Counted from the stretch's first letter, positions 27,606 to 36,566 are shown. The stretch: 64,000 bases of DNA from Streptomyces sp. YPW6 (GCF_018866325.1 NZ_CP076457.1:682001-746000), one strand, 5' to 3'. Notes: generated by a model from the sequence alone, not told the origin. Translations and numbers: made by a program.

Positions 27606-28751
27606 TCAGAACCCCAGCCGTGCCACCCGCCCCTTCTCGCCCGCCGCCCAGCAGCCCAGGTCGGGGGTGCAGTCGACGGTGTCGTACGAGCCGGGGTCGA
27701 CCGTCCGCCAGGTGCGCCCGCCGTCCAGGGTGAGGTCGGTGCCCGTCGGGCCGACGGCCAGGGCAGCGGTGCGGCTGTGCGGGAGCCAGGTGACGCCGGA
27801 GCGGTAGGCGGGCGGCGGGGTGGCGGACCGCCGCCAGCTGCGGCCGCCGTCCCCGGTGACGGCGGCCGCCTGCGGGGACGCCTGGTCGGGGCGGTAGTCG
27901 CCGCCGACGGCGATGCCGTGGGCCCGGTCGCGGAAGGCGACGGCGAAGACGCCTCGGGCCGGGTCGCCCGCCGGGAGGGTGGAGGCGCTCGCCGTCCAGG
28001 TCAGGCCCCGGTCGCGGGAGTGCAGGACCCGGGCGGTCTCCGCTCCCCCGGTGGTCAGCCAGACGTCCTTGGCGCCCGAGCTGACCAGGCACTGGCCGCT
28101 CGCCGCGAACCCCGCCTCGCCGGGCAGGGCGGGCGGCATCCCGGCATCGGGCAGGACCCGCCAGGACCGGCCGCCGTCCGCCGTGGACAGGACCCGGAAC
28201 TTTCCGTCCACCGGGTCGCCGGCCGCGAGGCCGTGCCGACTGTCGAAGAACGTCAGGCAGTTGAAGAAGGCCCGGGGATCGGTGTTGCGGAAGGACTCGG
28301 TCCAGGTCGCTCCGCCGTCCGCGGTGCGCAGGACCCGGGATGCCTCGCCCTCGCCGATGGCCAGGGCGACGGCACGGCGGCCGTCGAACGCCTCGATGTC
28401 CCGCAGTTCCAGATCGGCGGCGTCCGGCGGTGACACGTCACGCCAGGTGCGGCCGCTGTCCGCGGTGCGCAGGACCGTGCCCTTCGACCCGGCGACCCAG
28501 GCCGTGGTGCGGCTGACCGCGGCGAGCCCCCGGAAGCGGGCGTCGGTGCCGGTGCCGGTGAGCCGCCAGCCGGGCAGGAGCCCGCGGGCGGCGACCTCCC
28601 CGGAGACCGTCCTCCCCTCCTCACCCTCCGCCGCGGATGCGCCCGCTGTGCCCTCCGCCGCGTATGCGCCCGGGGCGACCAGTGCGGCGGCCAGAGCCGC
28701 CCCTCCGGTCACCAGTGCCATCAGCCGTCTCGTCTTCCCCATGGCCTTCAT
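27606..28751 (-). CDS. Secreted Ycf48/BNR-type beta-propeller protein
   Basis: 381 residues. Signal peptide at about 1-31 (basic MKAMGKTRR, hydrophobic core, AYAAE). The mature part carries repeated sialidase/BNR-like blades with the Ser/Asp-x-Asp-x-Gly-x-Thr-Trp signature: TADSGRTWRDV, TADGGATWTES, TADGGRSWRVL, HSRDRGLTWTA, TGDGGRSWRRS and TLDGGRTWRTV, about six blades. Most similar in layout to WD40/YVTN and Ycf48-like oxidoreductase-annotated proteins. It lacks the sialidase catalytic arginine triad pattern, so an extracellular binding role is more likely than catalysis. Convergent with the hydrolase gene. Confidence 0.85.
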   Translation of the reverse strand: MKAMGKTRRLMALVTGGAALAAALVAPGAYAAEGTAGASAAEGEEGRTVSGEVAARGLLPGWRLTGTGTDARFRGLAAVSRTTAWVAGSKGTVLRTADSGRTWRDVSPPDAADLELRDIEAFDGRRAVALAIGEGEASRVLRTADGGATWTESFRNTDPRAFFNCLTFFDSRHGLAAGDPVDGKFRVLSTADGGRSWRVLPDAGMPPALPGEAGFAASGQCLVSSGAKDVWLTTGGAETARVLHSRDRGLTWTASASTLPAGDPARGVFAVAFRDRAHGIAVGGDYRPDQASPQAAAVTGDGGRSWRRSATPPPAYRSGVTWLPHSRTAALAVGPTGTDLTLDGGRTWRTVDPGSYDTVDCTPDLGCWAAGEKGRVARLGF

Positions 28752-28958
28752 GGCGCTGGAAGCTAGCCCACGGGTCGGGGCCCGTCCAGGGTGCGTCGAC
28801 GCGGAACGGGCAGGAGAGCCGGGGTGCGCGGGGTACGGGCAGGAGCCGGACGCATCCGGTGACGCAGCTCACGCCTCGCGCCGGTGCACGAATCGAGGAG
28901 TTCCGTCGTCTACTCCAGTGCCGGGAACCGTTCACCCAGCCGCAAGAGGGAGCAGGTC

Positions 28959-29375
28959 TTGTCCAGCGTTATCGAGCAGTCCGTGCAGGCTCGCATGGTC
29001 GCGTCCGCACCACGGATGGAGACCCTGCCCGCCGTGCTCAGCTACGACCGCCGGAACCCGTTCGCCGTCCGCATGGTGTTCCCGGCCCCGGCGACCCTCG
29101 AAGGCACCGAAGTCTCCTGGGAGTTCTCCCGGGAGCTGCTGACCACCGGGGTGGACTCCCCCGCCGGCCAGGGCGACGTACGCGTTCGGCCCTACGGGTT
29201 CCAGCGGACCGTCCTGGAGTTCCACGCCCCCGAGGGCATCGCGATGGTCCACGTGCGCACCGAGGAGCTGCAACTCTTCCTCCAACGGGCGCAGGAGCTG
29301 GTTCCGGTGGGCGACGAGCACCGGTATCTGGACCTGGACGGCGGGCTGACCGATCTGCTCGGCGGTGCCTGCTGA
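28959..29375 (+). CDS. SsgA-like sporulation/cell-division protein (SALP)
   Basis: 138 residues, the usual length of SsgA-like proteins. Family pattern: VLSYDRRNPFAVRMVFP, VSWEFSRELLTTGV, GDVRVRP and VLEFHAPEGIAMVHVRTEEL followed by the FLQRAQELVP helix. SALPs occur only in morphologically complex actinomycetes, where they steer septum placement and spore-wall steps; which member this is (SsgA-G or other) cannot be told. The TTG at 28959 is chosen because it gives the family N-terminus and is preceded by GAGGGAG. A longer frame from 28884 has no family match. Divergent from the beta-propeller gene. Confidence 0.9.
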   Translation: MSSVIEQSVQARMVASAPRMETLPAVLSYDRRNPFAVRMVFPAPATLEGTEVSWEFSRELLTTGVDSPAGQGDVRVRPYGFQRTVLEFHAPEGIAMVHVRTEELQLFLQRAQELVPVGDEHRYLDLDGGLTDLLGGAC

Positions 29376-29395
29376 CGCCCCGGCCGTAAATCCGG

Positions 29396-29424
29396 TTGCC
29401 GGGCCCGCGCCCCGGCCCTACCTT
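29396..29424 (+). promoter_or_regulatory. Candidate promoter of the second ABC-F gene
   Basis: TTGCCG (29396-29401), 17-bp spacer, TACCTT (29419-29424). Transcription from about 29431 would give a leader of about 160 nt before the TTG start at 29592. Confidence 0.45.
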
Positions 29425-29591
29425 CGGAGACGTCCCTGTTGTCGTCGATCGGAGTAGGACGTTGCTGATCTGAGGTCCTGTGCACACCGTGCAGCGCCCG
29501 CCGCGCCCTGTCGTGGCCCGGAGCGCCCGTGTGCGATCTCAGCTTCCTCCAGCCGTCCTCACCCGTTCCCGACGTACAACAGGGGTTTCTC

Positions 29592-31223
29592 TTGTCTGCC
29601 ACTGGCACCCGTATCAGCTGTACCTCCCTCTCCTTCTCCTGGCCCGACGGCACCGAGGTCCTCACCGACGTCGATCTGGCCGTGGGCCCCGGCCGCACCG
29701 GACTGGTCGGGCTCAACGGCTGCGGCAAGTCCACCCTGCTGCGGCTGATCGCTGGTGAACTGGCCCCGGCCTCCGGCACGATCAGGATCCGCGGCGAGCT
29801 CGGCCATCTCCCGCAGTCCGTCGTCCTGGACACCGCGCTGCGGGTCGAGGAGGTACTCGGGGTCGCCGAGCGGCGCGCGGCGATCGCCGCCGTCGAGTCG
29901 GGGGACGCCCGGTCCGGACACTTCGCGGTGATCGGGGACGACTGGCACGTCGAGGAGAGATCCCTCGCGACGCTGGACGGGCTGGGCCTGGGACACATCG
30001 GGCTCGACCGCACCGTCGGGGAGATGTCCGGCGGCGAGTGCGTGCTGCTGCGGCTGGCCGCGCTGTTGCTGGACCGGCCCGGGGTGCTGTTGCTGGACGA
30101 GCCGACGAACAACCTGGACGCGTACGCCCGTCGGCGGCTGTACGACGCGCTCGACGCCTGGACGGGGGCACTGCTCGTCGTCAGCCACGACCGGGAACTG
30201 CTGGAGCGGATGGACCGGATCGCGGATCTGCGCGAGGGCTCGGTCACCTGGTACGGCGGGAATTTGTCGGCGTACGAGGAGGCGCTCGCCGTGGAGCAGG
30301 AGGCGGCGCGGCGCACGGTGCGGGCCGCCGAGTCCGACGTACAGCGGCAGAAACGCGAACTGGCCGCCGCGCACGTCACGTTGGCCCGCCGCAAGCGGTA
30401 CGGGCAGAAGATGTGGGACACCAAGCGGGAGCCCAAGGTCGTGATGGGGCAGCGCAGGCGCGCGGCCCAGGTGTCGGCCGGCAAGCACCGCATCCTCCAT
30501 ACCGAGCGGCTGGCGGCGGCCGAAGAGCGCCTGGACGAGGCGGAGTCGGCGGTGCGGGAGGACGAGGAGATCCGGATCGAGCTGCCGGACACCCGGGTCC
30601 ACCCGGGCAGTGAGGTGCTGTCGCTGCGCGATCCGGTGCCGCCGTACGGGCCGCCGTTGCACGGTGAGTTGATGGTGCGGGGCCCCGAGCGGATCGCGCT
30701 GACCGGGCGCAACGGGGCGGGCAAGACGGCCCTGCTGCGGACGATCGCGGGCGAGCTGACGCCCCTCTCGGGGGAGGCGACGCCGTGGGTGGCGACGGGA
30801 TTCCTGCCGCAGCGGCTGGATGTGCTGGACGAGGCGTCGTCGGTGGCGCGGAACGTGGCGCGGGTCGCGCCCGGCCGTACGGAGAACGCGGTACGGGCCC
30901 GGCTGGCGCGGTTCCTGTTCAAGGGGGCGGCGGCGGACCGCCCGGCCTCGACCCTGTCGGGCGGGGAGCGGTTCCGGGCGACGCTGGCGATGCTGCTGCT
31001 GGCCGATCCGGCGCCCCGGCTGCTGCTGCTCGACGAGCCGACGAACAGCCTCGACCTGGCGAGCGTGCGGCGGCTGACCGAGGCGCTGGAGGCGTACGAG
31101 GGGGCGCTGATCGTGGCGAGCCATGACGTGGCGTTCCTGGAGTCGATCGGGATCACGCGGTGGCTCCGGCTCGACGGCGGGCTGTGGGACACGAGCGCGG
31201 AGGCGGTGCGGGAGGGGCGGTGA
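29592..31223 (+). CDS. ABC-F family ATP-binding protein (second)
   Basis: 543 residues, two cassettes, no membrane domain. Cassette 1: GLNGCGKSTLL, MSGGECVLLRLAALLL, LLLDEPTNNLDA. A long charged linker (about 230-330, RRKRYGQKMWDTKREP). Cassette 2: GRNGAGKTALL, LSGGERFRATLAMLLL, LLLDEPTNSLDL. Sequence and linker differ clearly from the ABC-F at 7111-8748, so they are not recent duplicates. Likely acts at the ribosome; an antibiotic-protection role is possible because an unusually long leader precedes it. The TTG at 29592 with AGGGG 6 nt upstream sets the family N-terminus. Follows the SsgA-like gene but has its own candidate promoter. Confidence 0.92.
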   Translation: MSATGTRISCTSLSFSWPDGTEVLTDVDLAVGPGRTGLVGLNGCGKSTLLRLIAGELAPASGTIRIRGELGHLPQSVVLDTALRVEEVLGVAERRAAIAAVESGDARSGHFAVIGDDWHVEERSLATLDGLGLGHIGLDRTVGEMSGGECVLLRLAALLLDRPGVLLLDEPTNNLDAYARRRLYDALDAWTGALLVVSHDRELLERMDRIADLREGSVTWYGGNLSAYEEALAVEQEAARRTVRAAESDVQRQKRELAAAHVTLARRKRYGQKMWDTKREPKVVMGQRRRAAQVSAGKHRILHTERLAAAEERLDEAESAVREDEEIRIELPDTRVHPGSEVLSLRDPVPPYGPPLHGELMVRGPERIALTGRNGAGKTALLRTIAGELTPLSGEATPWVATGFLPQRLDVLDEASSVARNVARVAPGRTENAVRARLARFLFKGAAADRPASTLSGGERFRATLAMLLLADPAPRLLLLDEPTNSLDLASVRRLTEALEAYEGALIVASHDVAFLESIGITRWLRLDGGLWDTSAEAVREGR

Positions 31224-31340
31224 GGGGGGCCGTCGGGGCGGCGCCCGCGGCGGCGGCGAGGAGCGGCCGCGTCCGGACCGGGGGAAGGCGGGCTGCGGAA
31301 GGAACGCATCGGGAGTCGGGCCGCTGCTGACCGGCGCGGT

Positions 31341-31411
31341 GGTTCCCACCGGGTCCGGGCGGGATGGTTCCCACCGGGTCCGGACGGGATGGTTCCCACC
31401 GGGTCCGGGAC
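31341..31411. repeat. 25-bp tandem repeat, 2.8 copies
   Basis: Units start GGTTCCCACCGGGTCCGG at 31341, 31366 and 31391. The core GGTTCCCACCG is the reverse complement of the CGGTGGGAACC core in the minisatellite at 1232. Confidence 0.92.
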
Positions 31412-31598
31412 GCGCGGGTCGCCCGCGCCCCGGTACCGGCGCTTCCGCCCCGGCATCCCGGGGCGGAACCGCTGAATCCGGAAAGCTGAGAGCCCCTGCG
31501 GAAGGGGGCGGGGGAAGCCCCCGACGCATCCTTCACACACCCGTTCGCCTGCGGAGATGACCCTGTGTAGCCCTTCTCTGTCGGGAGCGGGCTTGGCT

Positions 31599-31653
31599 TT
31601 GCCCTTACGGTCGCCTTAACCTACGGTCTCGTAACCTACGAAGCCGTAGGTAA
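31599..31653 (+). promoter_or_regulatory. Desaturase promoter with overlapping operator
   Basis: TTGCCC (31599-31604), 17-bp spacer and TACGGT (31622-31627) form a plausible promoter. A compact inverted repeat ACCTACG-N4-CGTAGGT (31634-31651) covers the expected start point, and a third half-site TAACCTACG (31617-31625) overlaps the -10 box; the same nonamer recurs at 31632-31640. This layout suits a repressor, probably of the TetR type. Confidence 0.65.
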
Positions 31654-31677
31654 TTCTCCCGTCCCCAGGAGCTCCCC

Positions 31678-32652
31678 GTGACGATCACCTCTCCCCACCT
31701 CGGCAGTTCGAAGGCGTGGACCGACGCCCAACTGCTGTACGCGCTGGAAGAGGTGGTCGAGAAGGAGCTCAACCGCCATCTCAAGGTCGCCAAGGACTGG
31801 ATGCCGCACGAGTACGTCCCGTTCTCCGACGGCCGGAACTTCCCCGGTGTCTTCGAGGACGGCGAGGCCTGGGCGGCGGACCAGTCCAAGGTCACCGACA
31901 TCGGCAAGACCGCTCTCGTGGTGAACCTCCTCACCGAGGACAACCTCCCCAGCTACCACCACGAGATCGCCAGCCTCTTCGGCCGCGACGGCGCGTGGGG
32001 CACCTGGGTGCACCGCTGGACCGCCGAGGAGGGCCGCCACGGCATCGTGATGCGCGACTATCTCCTGACCTCGCGCGCCGTGGACCCGGACAAGCTGGAG
32101 CAGTTCCGTATGGCGCACATGGCGGAGGGCTTCGAGTCGGACAACCGGCACTCGATGCTGCACTCCGTCGCCTACGTCGCCTTCCAGGAGCTGGCCACCC
32201 GCGTCTCGCACCGCAACACCGGCCACCAGTCCGGCGACCCTGTCTGCGACCGGATGCTGGCCCGGATCGCCACCGACGAGAACCTTCACATGGTCTTCTA
32301 CCGCAACCTCCTGGGCGCCGCCTTCGAGCTGGCCCCGGACCTGACCATGCAGGCCGTGCGCGACGTCGTCGTCAACTTCCGGATGCCCGGACACGGCATG
32401 CCCGGCTTCGAGCGGGCCGCCGCGCAGATGGCGATCGGCGAGATCTACAACATGCGCATCCACCACGACGACGTGATCCAGCCCGTGCTGCGCTTCCTGA
32501 AGGTCATGAGCATCGACGGGCTCGGCCCGGAGGGCGCGAAGGCCCAGGAGGAGCTCGGCCTCTACATGGGAGGGCTGGACTCCGAAGCGGCGAAGTTCGA
32601 CGAGAAGCTCGCCGCCCGCAAGGCCCGCCTGGCGGCGCGCGGCCGCGCCTGA
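31678..32652 (+). CDS. Acyl-ACP desaturase (soluble diiron)
   Basis: 324 residues, soluble, all-helical. The two diiron motifs are EEGRH (TAEEGRHGIVMRDYLL) and DENLH (IATDENLHMVFYRNLL), with further ligands expected in the preceding helices (VVEKELNRHL). This is the stearoyl-ACP/DesA-type fatty-acid desaturase family, which puts a cis double bond into acyl chains using O2 and ferredoxin-type electrons. Likely role: membrane-lipid fluidity. GTG start with AGGAG and 6-nt spacing. Probably a single-gene unit under the repressor-type site at 31617-31653. Confidence 0.95.
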   Translation: MTITSPHLGSSKAWTDAQLLYALEEVVEKELNRHLKVAKDWMPHEYVPFSDGRNFPGVFEDGEAWAADQSKVTDIGKTALVVNLLTEDNLPSYHHEIASLFGRDGAWGTWVHRWTAEEGRHGIVMRDYLLTSRAVDPDKLEQFRMAHMAEGFESDNRHSMLHSVAYVAFQELATRVSHRNTGHQSGDPVCDRMLARIATDENLHMVFYRNLLGAAFELAPDLTMQAVRDVVVNFRMPGHGMPGFERAAAQMAIGEIYNMRIHHDDVIQPVLRFLKVMSIDGLGPEGAKAQEELGLYMGGLDSEAAKFDEKLAARKARLAARGRA

Positions 32653-32868
32653 CCTCCTCCTCGCCCCTCCCCCGCCCCGGCAGCTGGGGCCCTCGGCCCG
32701 GGGGCGGGAATCCCACCGCGCCCGCGGCTGCCCGGCCACCGGGCCGCCGTCGTCGTGTGCGGTGCGGGCGGCGCGCGGTGACGCATCGGTCTCGGCTCGG
32801 CGGGGCCGGGGCCGGGGCCCGACCGGGTGTCCCAGGGGTTCACCGGGCTTGCGTGCCGCCCGGGAAGG

Positions 32869-33123
32869 TCAGCCGCGCCCGCGTCCTTCTCTGCGCAGCC
32901 GCTCGCGCTCCTTCTCCGAGAGCCCGCCCCAGACGCCGAACCGCTCGTCGTTGGCGAGTGCGTACTCCAGGCAGGCCGGCCGGCCCTCGCAGGCGTTGCA
33001 GAGCTGCTTGGCCTCGCGCGTCGAGCTGCCCGGGGCGGGGAAGAAGAAGTCGGGCCCGGCCTGCGCGCACAACGCGGTCTCCTGCCAGGCGAGTGCGTCG
33101 TCGGTCACGGTGTTGATCAGCAT
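32869..33123 (-). CDS. WhiB-family iron-sulfur regulator
   Basis: 84 residues with the four invariant cysteines C19, C42, C45 and C51 (C-x22-C-x2-C-x5-C), which bind a [4Fe-4S] cluster, the beta-turn GVWGG after them, and a basic tail (RERLRREGRGRG) for DNA contact. WhiB proteins partner the principal sigma factor and respond to redox or NO; the exact member cannot be named. The ATG at 33123 is preferred; the longer frame from 33162 adds residues not seen in the family. Single-gene unit, convergent with the desaturase. Confidence 0.95.
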   Translation of the reverse strand: MLINTVTDDALAWQETALCAQAGPDFFFPAPGSSTREAKQLCNACEGRPACLEYALANDERFGVWGGLSEKERERLRREGRGRG

Positions 33124-33181
33124 GGGACACACCCTGCCGGGTGGCGATAAACAACCGATCAACGATTCATCAATCCGGGAA

Positions 33182-33210
33182 GGGCGCCCCGCTCGTCCGG
33201 AGGGGCGCCC
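33182..33210 (-). terminator. Terminator hairpin after the VOC gene
   Basis: GGGCGCCCC (33182-33190) and GGGGCGCCC (33202-33210) pair perfectly around 11 nt, 20 bp beyond the VOC stop. Confidence 0.65.
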
Positions 33211-33229
33211 CGCTGCCGGAGCCTCGCAG

Positions 33230-34024
33230 CTACTGCCTCGGCTCGGGCTTCATGACCGCGAAGACCGCCCCGTACGGGTCGGCGACGTTGGCCATCCGGC
33301 CGACGCCGGGCACCTCCATGGCGGCCAGCGTCTCCCTGCCGCCGTGCCGCTTCGCCTCGGCCACGACGGCGTCGACGTCGGCCACGGAGAAGTAGGGCAG
33401 CCAGTGGGGGCCGCGGGCGGCCTCGGACGGGACGTCGCCCATCCGGACCAGACCGCCGAAGGAGGCGTCGGGGCCGGCCCCGGCCGGATGGACCGTGGTG
33501 TAGGTGTAGTCGGAGCCCTCCACCTTCATCGTGTCGGTGCCCCAACCGAAGACGCTGTGGAAGAACGCGGCAGCCGCCGGGACGTCGGGGGTGTAGAGCT
33601 CGGCCCAGAGGAACGCGTTCGGCTCCTGGATCACGCCGAAGCCGGGGTGCTCCTTCGGCTGCCACACCCCGAAGTACGCGCCTGCCGGGTCCGTGAACCC
33701 GCCCATGCGGCCGAAGTCGAGGACGTCCATCGCCTCGAACGCGGCGCTGCCGCCCGCCTCGGCGATCGCCCGGGCGGTGGCGTCGACGTCCGGCGACCGG
33801 AAGGACACCGACCAGGCGCTCGGCGCCTCCTCCTCGGAGACCGTCATCACCCCGCCGACGTACCGCCCGTCGAGGGTGAGCATTCCGTAGCCTCCCACCT
33901 CGGGGCCGCCCGGGATCAGGTCCCAGCCGAACAGTGCCCGGTAGAAGGCGGTGGCCCCGTCGAGATCGGGAGTGCCGAGATCGACCCAGTTGGGTGCTCC
34001 GTCGAGGAAGGTGGGGCTGATCAT
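33230..34024 (-). CDS. Two-domain VOC (glyoxalase/bleomycin-resistance) protein
   Basis: 264 residues made of two VOC modules: about 10-120 (PNWVDLGTPDLDGATAFYRALFGW to GGFTDPAGAYFGVWQ) and about 135-262 (FLWAELYTPDVPAAAAFFHSVFGW to NVADPYGAVFAVMKP). Such tandem proteins form a metal-binding barrel from the two halves; several are annotated as hydrolase-, dioxygenase- or resistance-like, and no substrate can be chosen. No signal peptide. The ATG at 34024 has GAGGAG 8 nt upstream; the frame stays open upstream but only over low-complexity sequence. Confidence 0.92.
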   Translation of the reverse strand: MISPTFLDGAPNWVDLGTPDLDGATAFYRALFGWDLIPGGPEVGGYGMLTLDGRYVGGVMTVSEEEAPSAWSVSFRSPDVDATARAIAEAGGSAAFEAMDVLDFGRMGGFTDPAGAYFGVWQPKEHPGFGVIQEPNAFLWAELYTPDVPAAAAFFHSVFGWGTDTMKVEGSDYTYTTVHPAGAGPDASFGGLVRMGDVPSEAARGPHWLPYFSVADVDAVVAEAKRHGGRETLAAMEVPGVGRMANVADPYGAVFAVMKPEPRQ

Positions 34025-34346
34025 GGCGTGCTCCTCAGTCGGTCCGGGTGATCCTGCTCGTCGGGTCCTGCCGGGTGGTTCCCTCCGTGTCGAGTCTTGC
34101 ACCGGGCACTGACAGCCGCAGTCCGTGCGGGGCCGGCCGGGGCGTGGTCCGCCGACGGTGGTCGCGCCCGCCGTGCGGCCCAGGGTAGGCAGTGCCCGGC
34201 TGCCGGGCCGAAGCATTGCACCGGCGCGTCGCAGGCGGCCGGGGCGGAGCGGCCGGGGGTGTCGGCGGGGCGTGACACGATGGCGGGAAGGCCGGAAGAG
34301 CGGGGCCCCGGGCGGTGGGACGCCGTCCGGGAGGAGAAGGACGCAC
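34025..34346. other. 322-bp divergent intergenic region
   Basis: Lies between the VOC and SNF2 genes. Two copies of TTGCACCGG (about 34095 and 34216) were noticed, but no clear promoter, dyad or gene. Confidence 0.5.
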
Positions 34347-36566
34347 ATGAAGCAGAGCGGGGCGGCGGGCGGAACCGGCGCGCGCGGGGCCGCCGGTGGA
34401 TCGGTGCCCACCGGCGGCGCGGCCCGTGAGCTGCTGGCGCGGGCGGAGCGGCTGCTGGAGAGCGCCCGTGCCGTCCCGGCGGACCGGTCGAACGCCGTGG
34501 CCGCCGTACGTTCCGAGCTCGATCCGCTCCTCGACGCCCTGGTGAGCGGCGAGTTGGCCCGTATCCCCGTCTCCCGGCTCAAGGACGTCACGGAAGGACG
34601 CCTGCGGCTCGGTGCGCTGGAGCAGGCCGGATTCGGCACGGTCGGCCAGGTCCACGGCACGGACCGCTACGCGCTGCGCCAGATCCCCGGGGTCGGGGCG
34701 CACACCGCCGACCAGGCGCTGGCCGCCGCCGGGCAGATCGCCCACGCGGTGCGCGACACCGTCTCGGTGCGGATCGACGTGGACGCCCCGGACGACACGA
34801 GCACCGCGCTGGTGATCGCCCTGCACCGGCTGGTGGTGGCCGGCGCCGACGCGCGGCGCGCGGTGGACGCGGCCCGTCGGCTGGCCGAACGGCTGGGCCC
34901 GCCGGTCGAGATGGCCGCACCCGGCGGGAACCGGCTGCGGATGCTGTTCGCCGGGCGGCGGTCCCGGGCCCGGGTGCGGGAGGCGCTCGACGCCGTGCGG
35001 TCGGCCGTGGCCGACGCGGTGGAGCGGGAGCTGCCGGTGCTCTTCGCGCAGGCGTCGGCCGATCTGCTGCGCTCGCCGGTGTCCCCCGCCGAGGCCTGGG
35101 TGGACTTCGAACTGCGGTCCGCCGAGTACTACAGCCTGCTCGCCGAACTGTCGGGCAGCGACCCTGACCGGGACGCCGCCGAGGGGTTCCTGCCCGCCGG
35201 GATCGCGGACCGGGTACGGGCGCTGCGGCTCGACGACACGCGTCTGCGGGTGTCGCTGCGCGGCTACCAGGCTTTCGGGGCGCGCTTCGCGCTGGCGCAG
35301 AAGCGGGTCATCATCGGGGACGAGATGGGTCTCGGGAAGACCGTCCAGGCCATCGCGGCCCTCGCTCATCTCGCCGCCCGGGGCGAGAGCCACTTCCTCG
35401 TGGTGTGCCCGGCGAGCGTGCTGATCAACTGGACCCGGGAGATCCGGGCGCGCTCCACCCTGCGCGCCGTTCCGGTGCACGGGGCGGAGCGCGTGGCGGC
35501 GTTCGCGGACTGGCGTGCGGAGGGCGGGGTGGCGGTGACCACCTTCGACGCGCTGCACCTGCTGCCCGAGGCGGCGGCGGCCGCGGTACGGCCCGGGATG
35601 CTGGTGGTGGACGAGGCGCACTTCGTGAAGAATCCCGAGACCCGCCGGTCGCGGGTGGTCGCGGGATGGGCGGAGCGGGTGGAGCGGGTGCTGTTCCTGA
35701 CCGGCACCCCGATGGAGAACCGGGTGGAGGAGTTCCGCAGTCTGGTGCGCCAACTGCGCCCCGAACTCGCGCCGTCGGTGAGCACGACGCACGGCGCGGC
35801 CGGTTCGCGGGCCTTCCGCAGGGCCGTGGCCCCCGCATATCTGCGCCGGAACCAGGTGGACGTGCTGGCCGAGCTCCCGGCGCTGGTCCACGTGGACGAG
35901 TGGGAGGAGTTCGGGCCCGAGGACCGCGTGGCCTACCGGGAGGCGGTCGCATCGGGGTGGTTCATGCGGATGCGCCGGGCCGCCTATGCCGTGCCCGGGA
36001 CCTCCGCCAAGCTGGAGCGGCTGCGCGAACTGGTCGGTGAGGCGCGGGACAACGGCCTGAAGGTGGTCGTCTTCTCCTCCTTCCGCGAGGTCCTCGCGAC
36101 GGTCGGCGACGCCCTGGGACCGGACGCCTTCGGGCCGCTCTCCGGGAGCGTTCCGCCCTCCCGGCGGCAGGAGCTGGTCGACGCCTTCTCCGCGGTGGAG
36201 GGGCATGCGGTGCTGCTGAGCCAGATCCAGGCGGGCGGGACCGGGCTGAACATGCAGGCCGCCTCCGTGATCATCCTGTGCGAGCCGCAGATCAAGCCCA
36301 CGCTGGAGCACCAGGCCGTCGCCCGCGCGCATCGCATGGGGCAGGTGCGCACGGTCCAGGTGCACCGGCTGCTGGCCGCGGACAGTGTGGACCAGCGCCT
36401 GGTGGAGCTGCTGGCCCGCAAGGACCGGCTCTTCGACGCGTACGCCCGGCGCAGCGACCTCGCGGAGGCCGCCCCGGACGCGGTCGACGTCTCCGACGCC
36501 GAGCTGGCCCGGCGCGTGGTCGAGGAGGAGCAGCAGCGCCTGGCGGGCGACACGCATCGCCCGTGA
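34347..36566 (+). CDS. SNF2/DEAD-like helicase with N-terminal helix-hairpin-helix
   Basis: 739 residues. The N-terminal third is helical and contains a helix-hairpin-helix DNA-binding element (ALRQIPGVGAHTADQALAAA, about 111-130). SNF2 ATPase core: motif I GDEMGLGKT (about 324-332), II DEAH (about 423), III LTGTPMENR, V AGGTGLNMQAAS and VI QAVARAHRMGQVR (about 655). It is expected to translocate on double-stranded DNA; a repair or restart role is likely, but no nuclease domain is attached. The ATG at 34347 has AAGGA upstream; the frame from 34125 adds only Arg-rich low-complexity sequence. Convergent with the laccase gene (38 bp). Confidence 0.92.
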   Translation: MKQSGAAGGTGARGAAGGSVPTGGAARELLARAERLLESARAVPADRSNAVAAVRSELDPLLDALVSGELARIPVSRLKDVTEGRLRLGALEQAGFGTVGQVHGTDRYALRQIPGVGAHTADQALAAAGQIAHAVRDTVSVRIDVDAPDDTSTALVIALHRLVVAGADARRAVDAARRLAERLGPPVEMAAPGGNRLRMLFAGRRSRARVREALDAVRSAVADAVERELPVLFAQASADLLRSPVSPAEAWVDFELRSAEYYSLLAELSGSDPDRDAAEGFLPAGIADRVRALRLDDTRLRVSLRGYQAFGARFALAQKRVIIGDEMGLGKTVQAIAALAHLAARGESHFLVVCPASVLINWTREIRARSTLRAVPVHGAERVAAFADWRAEGGVAVTTFDALHLLPEAAAAAVRPGMLVVDEAHFVKNPETRRSRVVAGWAERVERVLFLTGTPMENRVEEFRSLVRQLRPELAPSVSTTHGAAGSRAFRRAVAPAYLRRNQVDVLAELPALVHVDEWEEFGPEDRVAYREAVASGWFMRMRRAAYAVPGTSAKLERLRELVGEARDNGLKVVVFSSFREVLATVGDALGPDAFGPLSGSVPPSRRQELVDAFSAVEGHAVLLSQIQAGGTGLNMQAASVIILCEPQIKPTLEHQAVARAHRMGQVRTVQVHRLLAADSVDQRLVELLARKDRLFDAYARRSDLAEAAPDAVDVSDAELARRVVEEEQQRLAGDTHRP

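Larger units (their letters stand above)
31224..31677. other. 454-bp intergenic region
   Basis: Holds a 25-bp tandem repeat (31341-31411) and, near the desaturase, a promoter with overlapping operator (31599-31653). No credible gene on either strand. Confidence 0.7.

Noticed and set aside
29592..32652. Antibiotic biosynthetic cluster around the ABC-F and desaturase genes
   Set aside because: No polyketide synthase, peptide synthetase, terpene or other biosynthetic core gene anywhere in the window.
34095..34225. Two TTGCACCGG copies as paired promoter or operator elements
   Set aside because: Too short and far apart, with no -10 element at suitable spacing.
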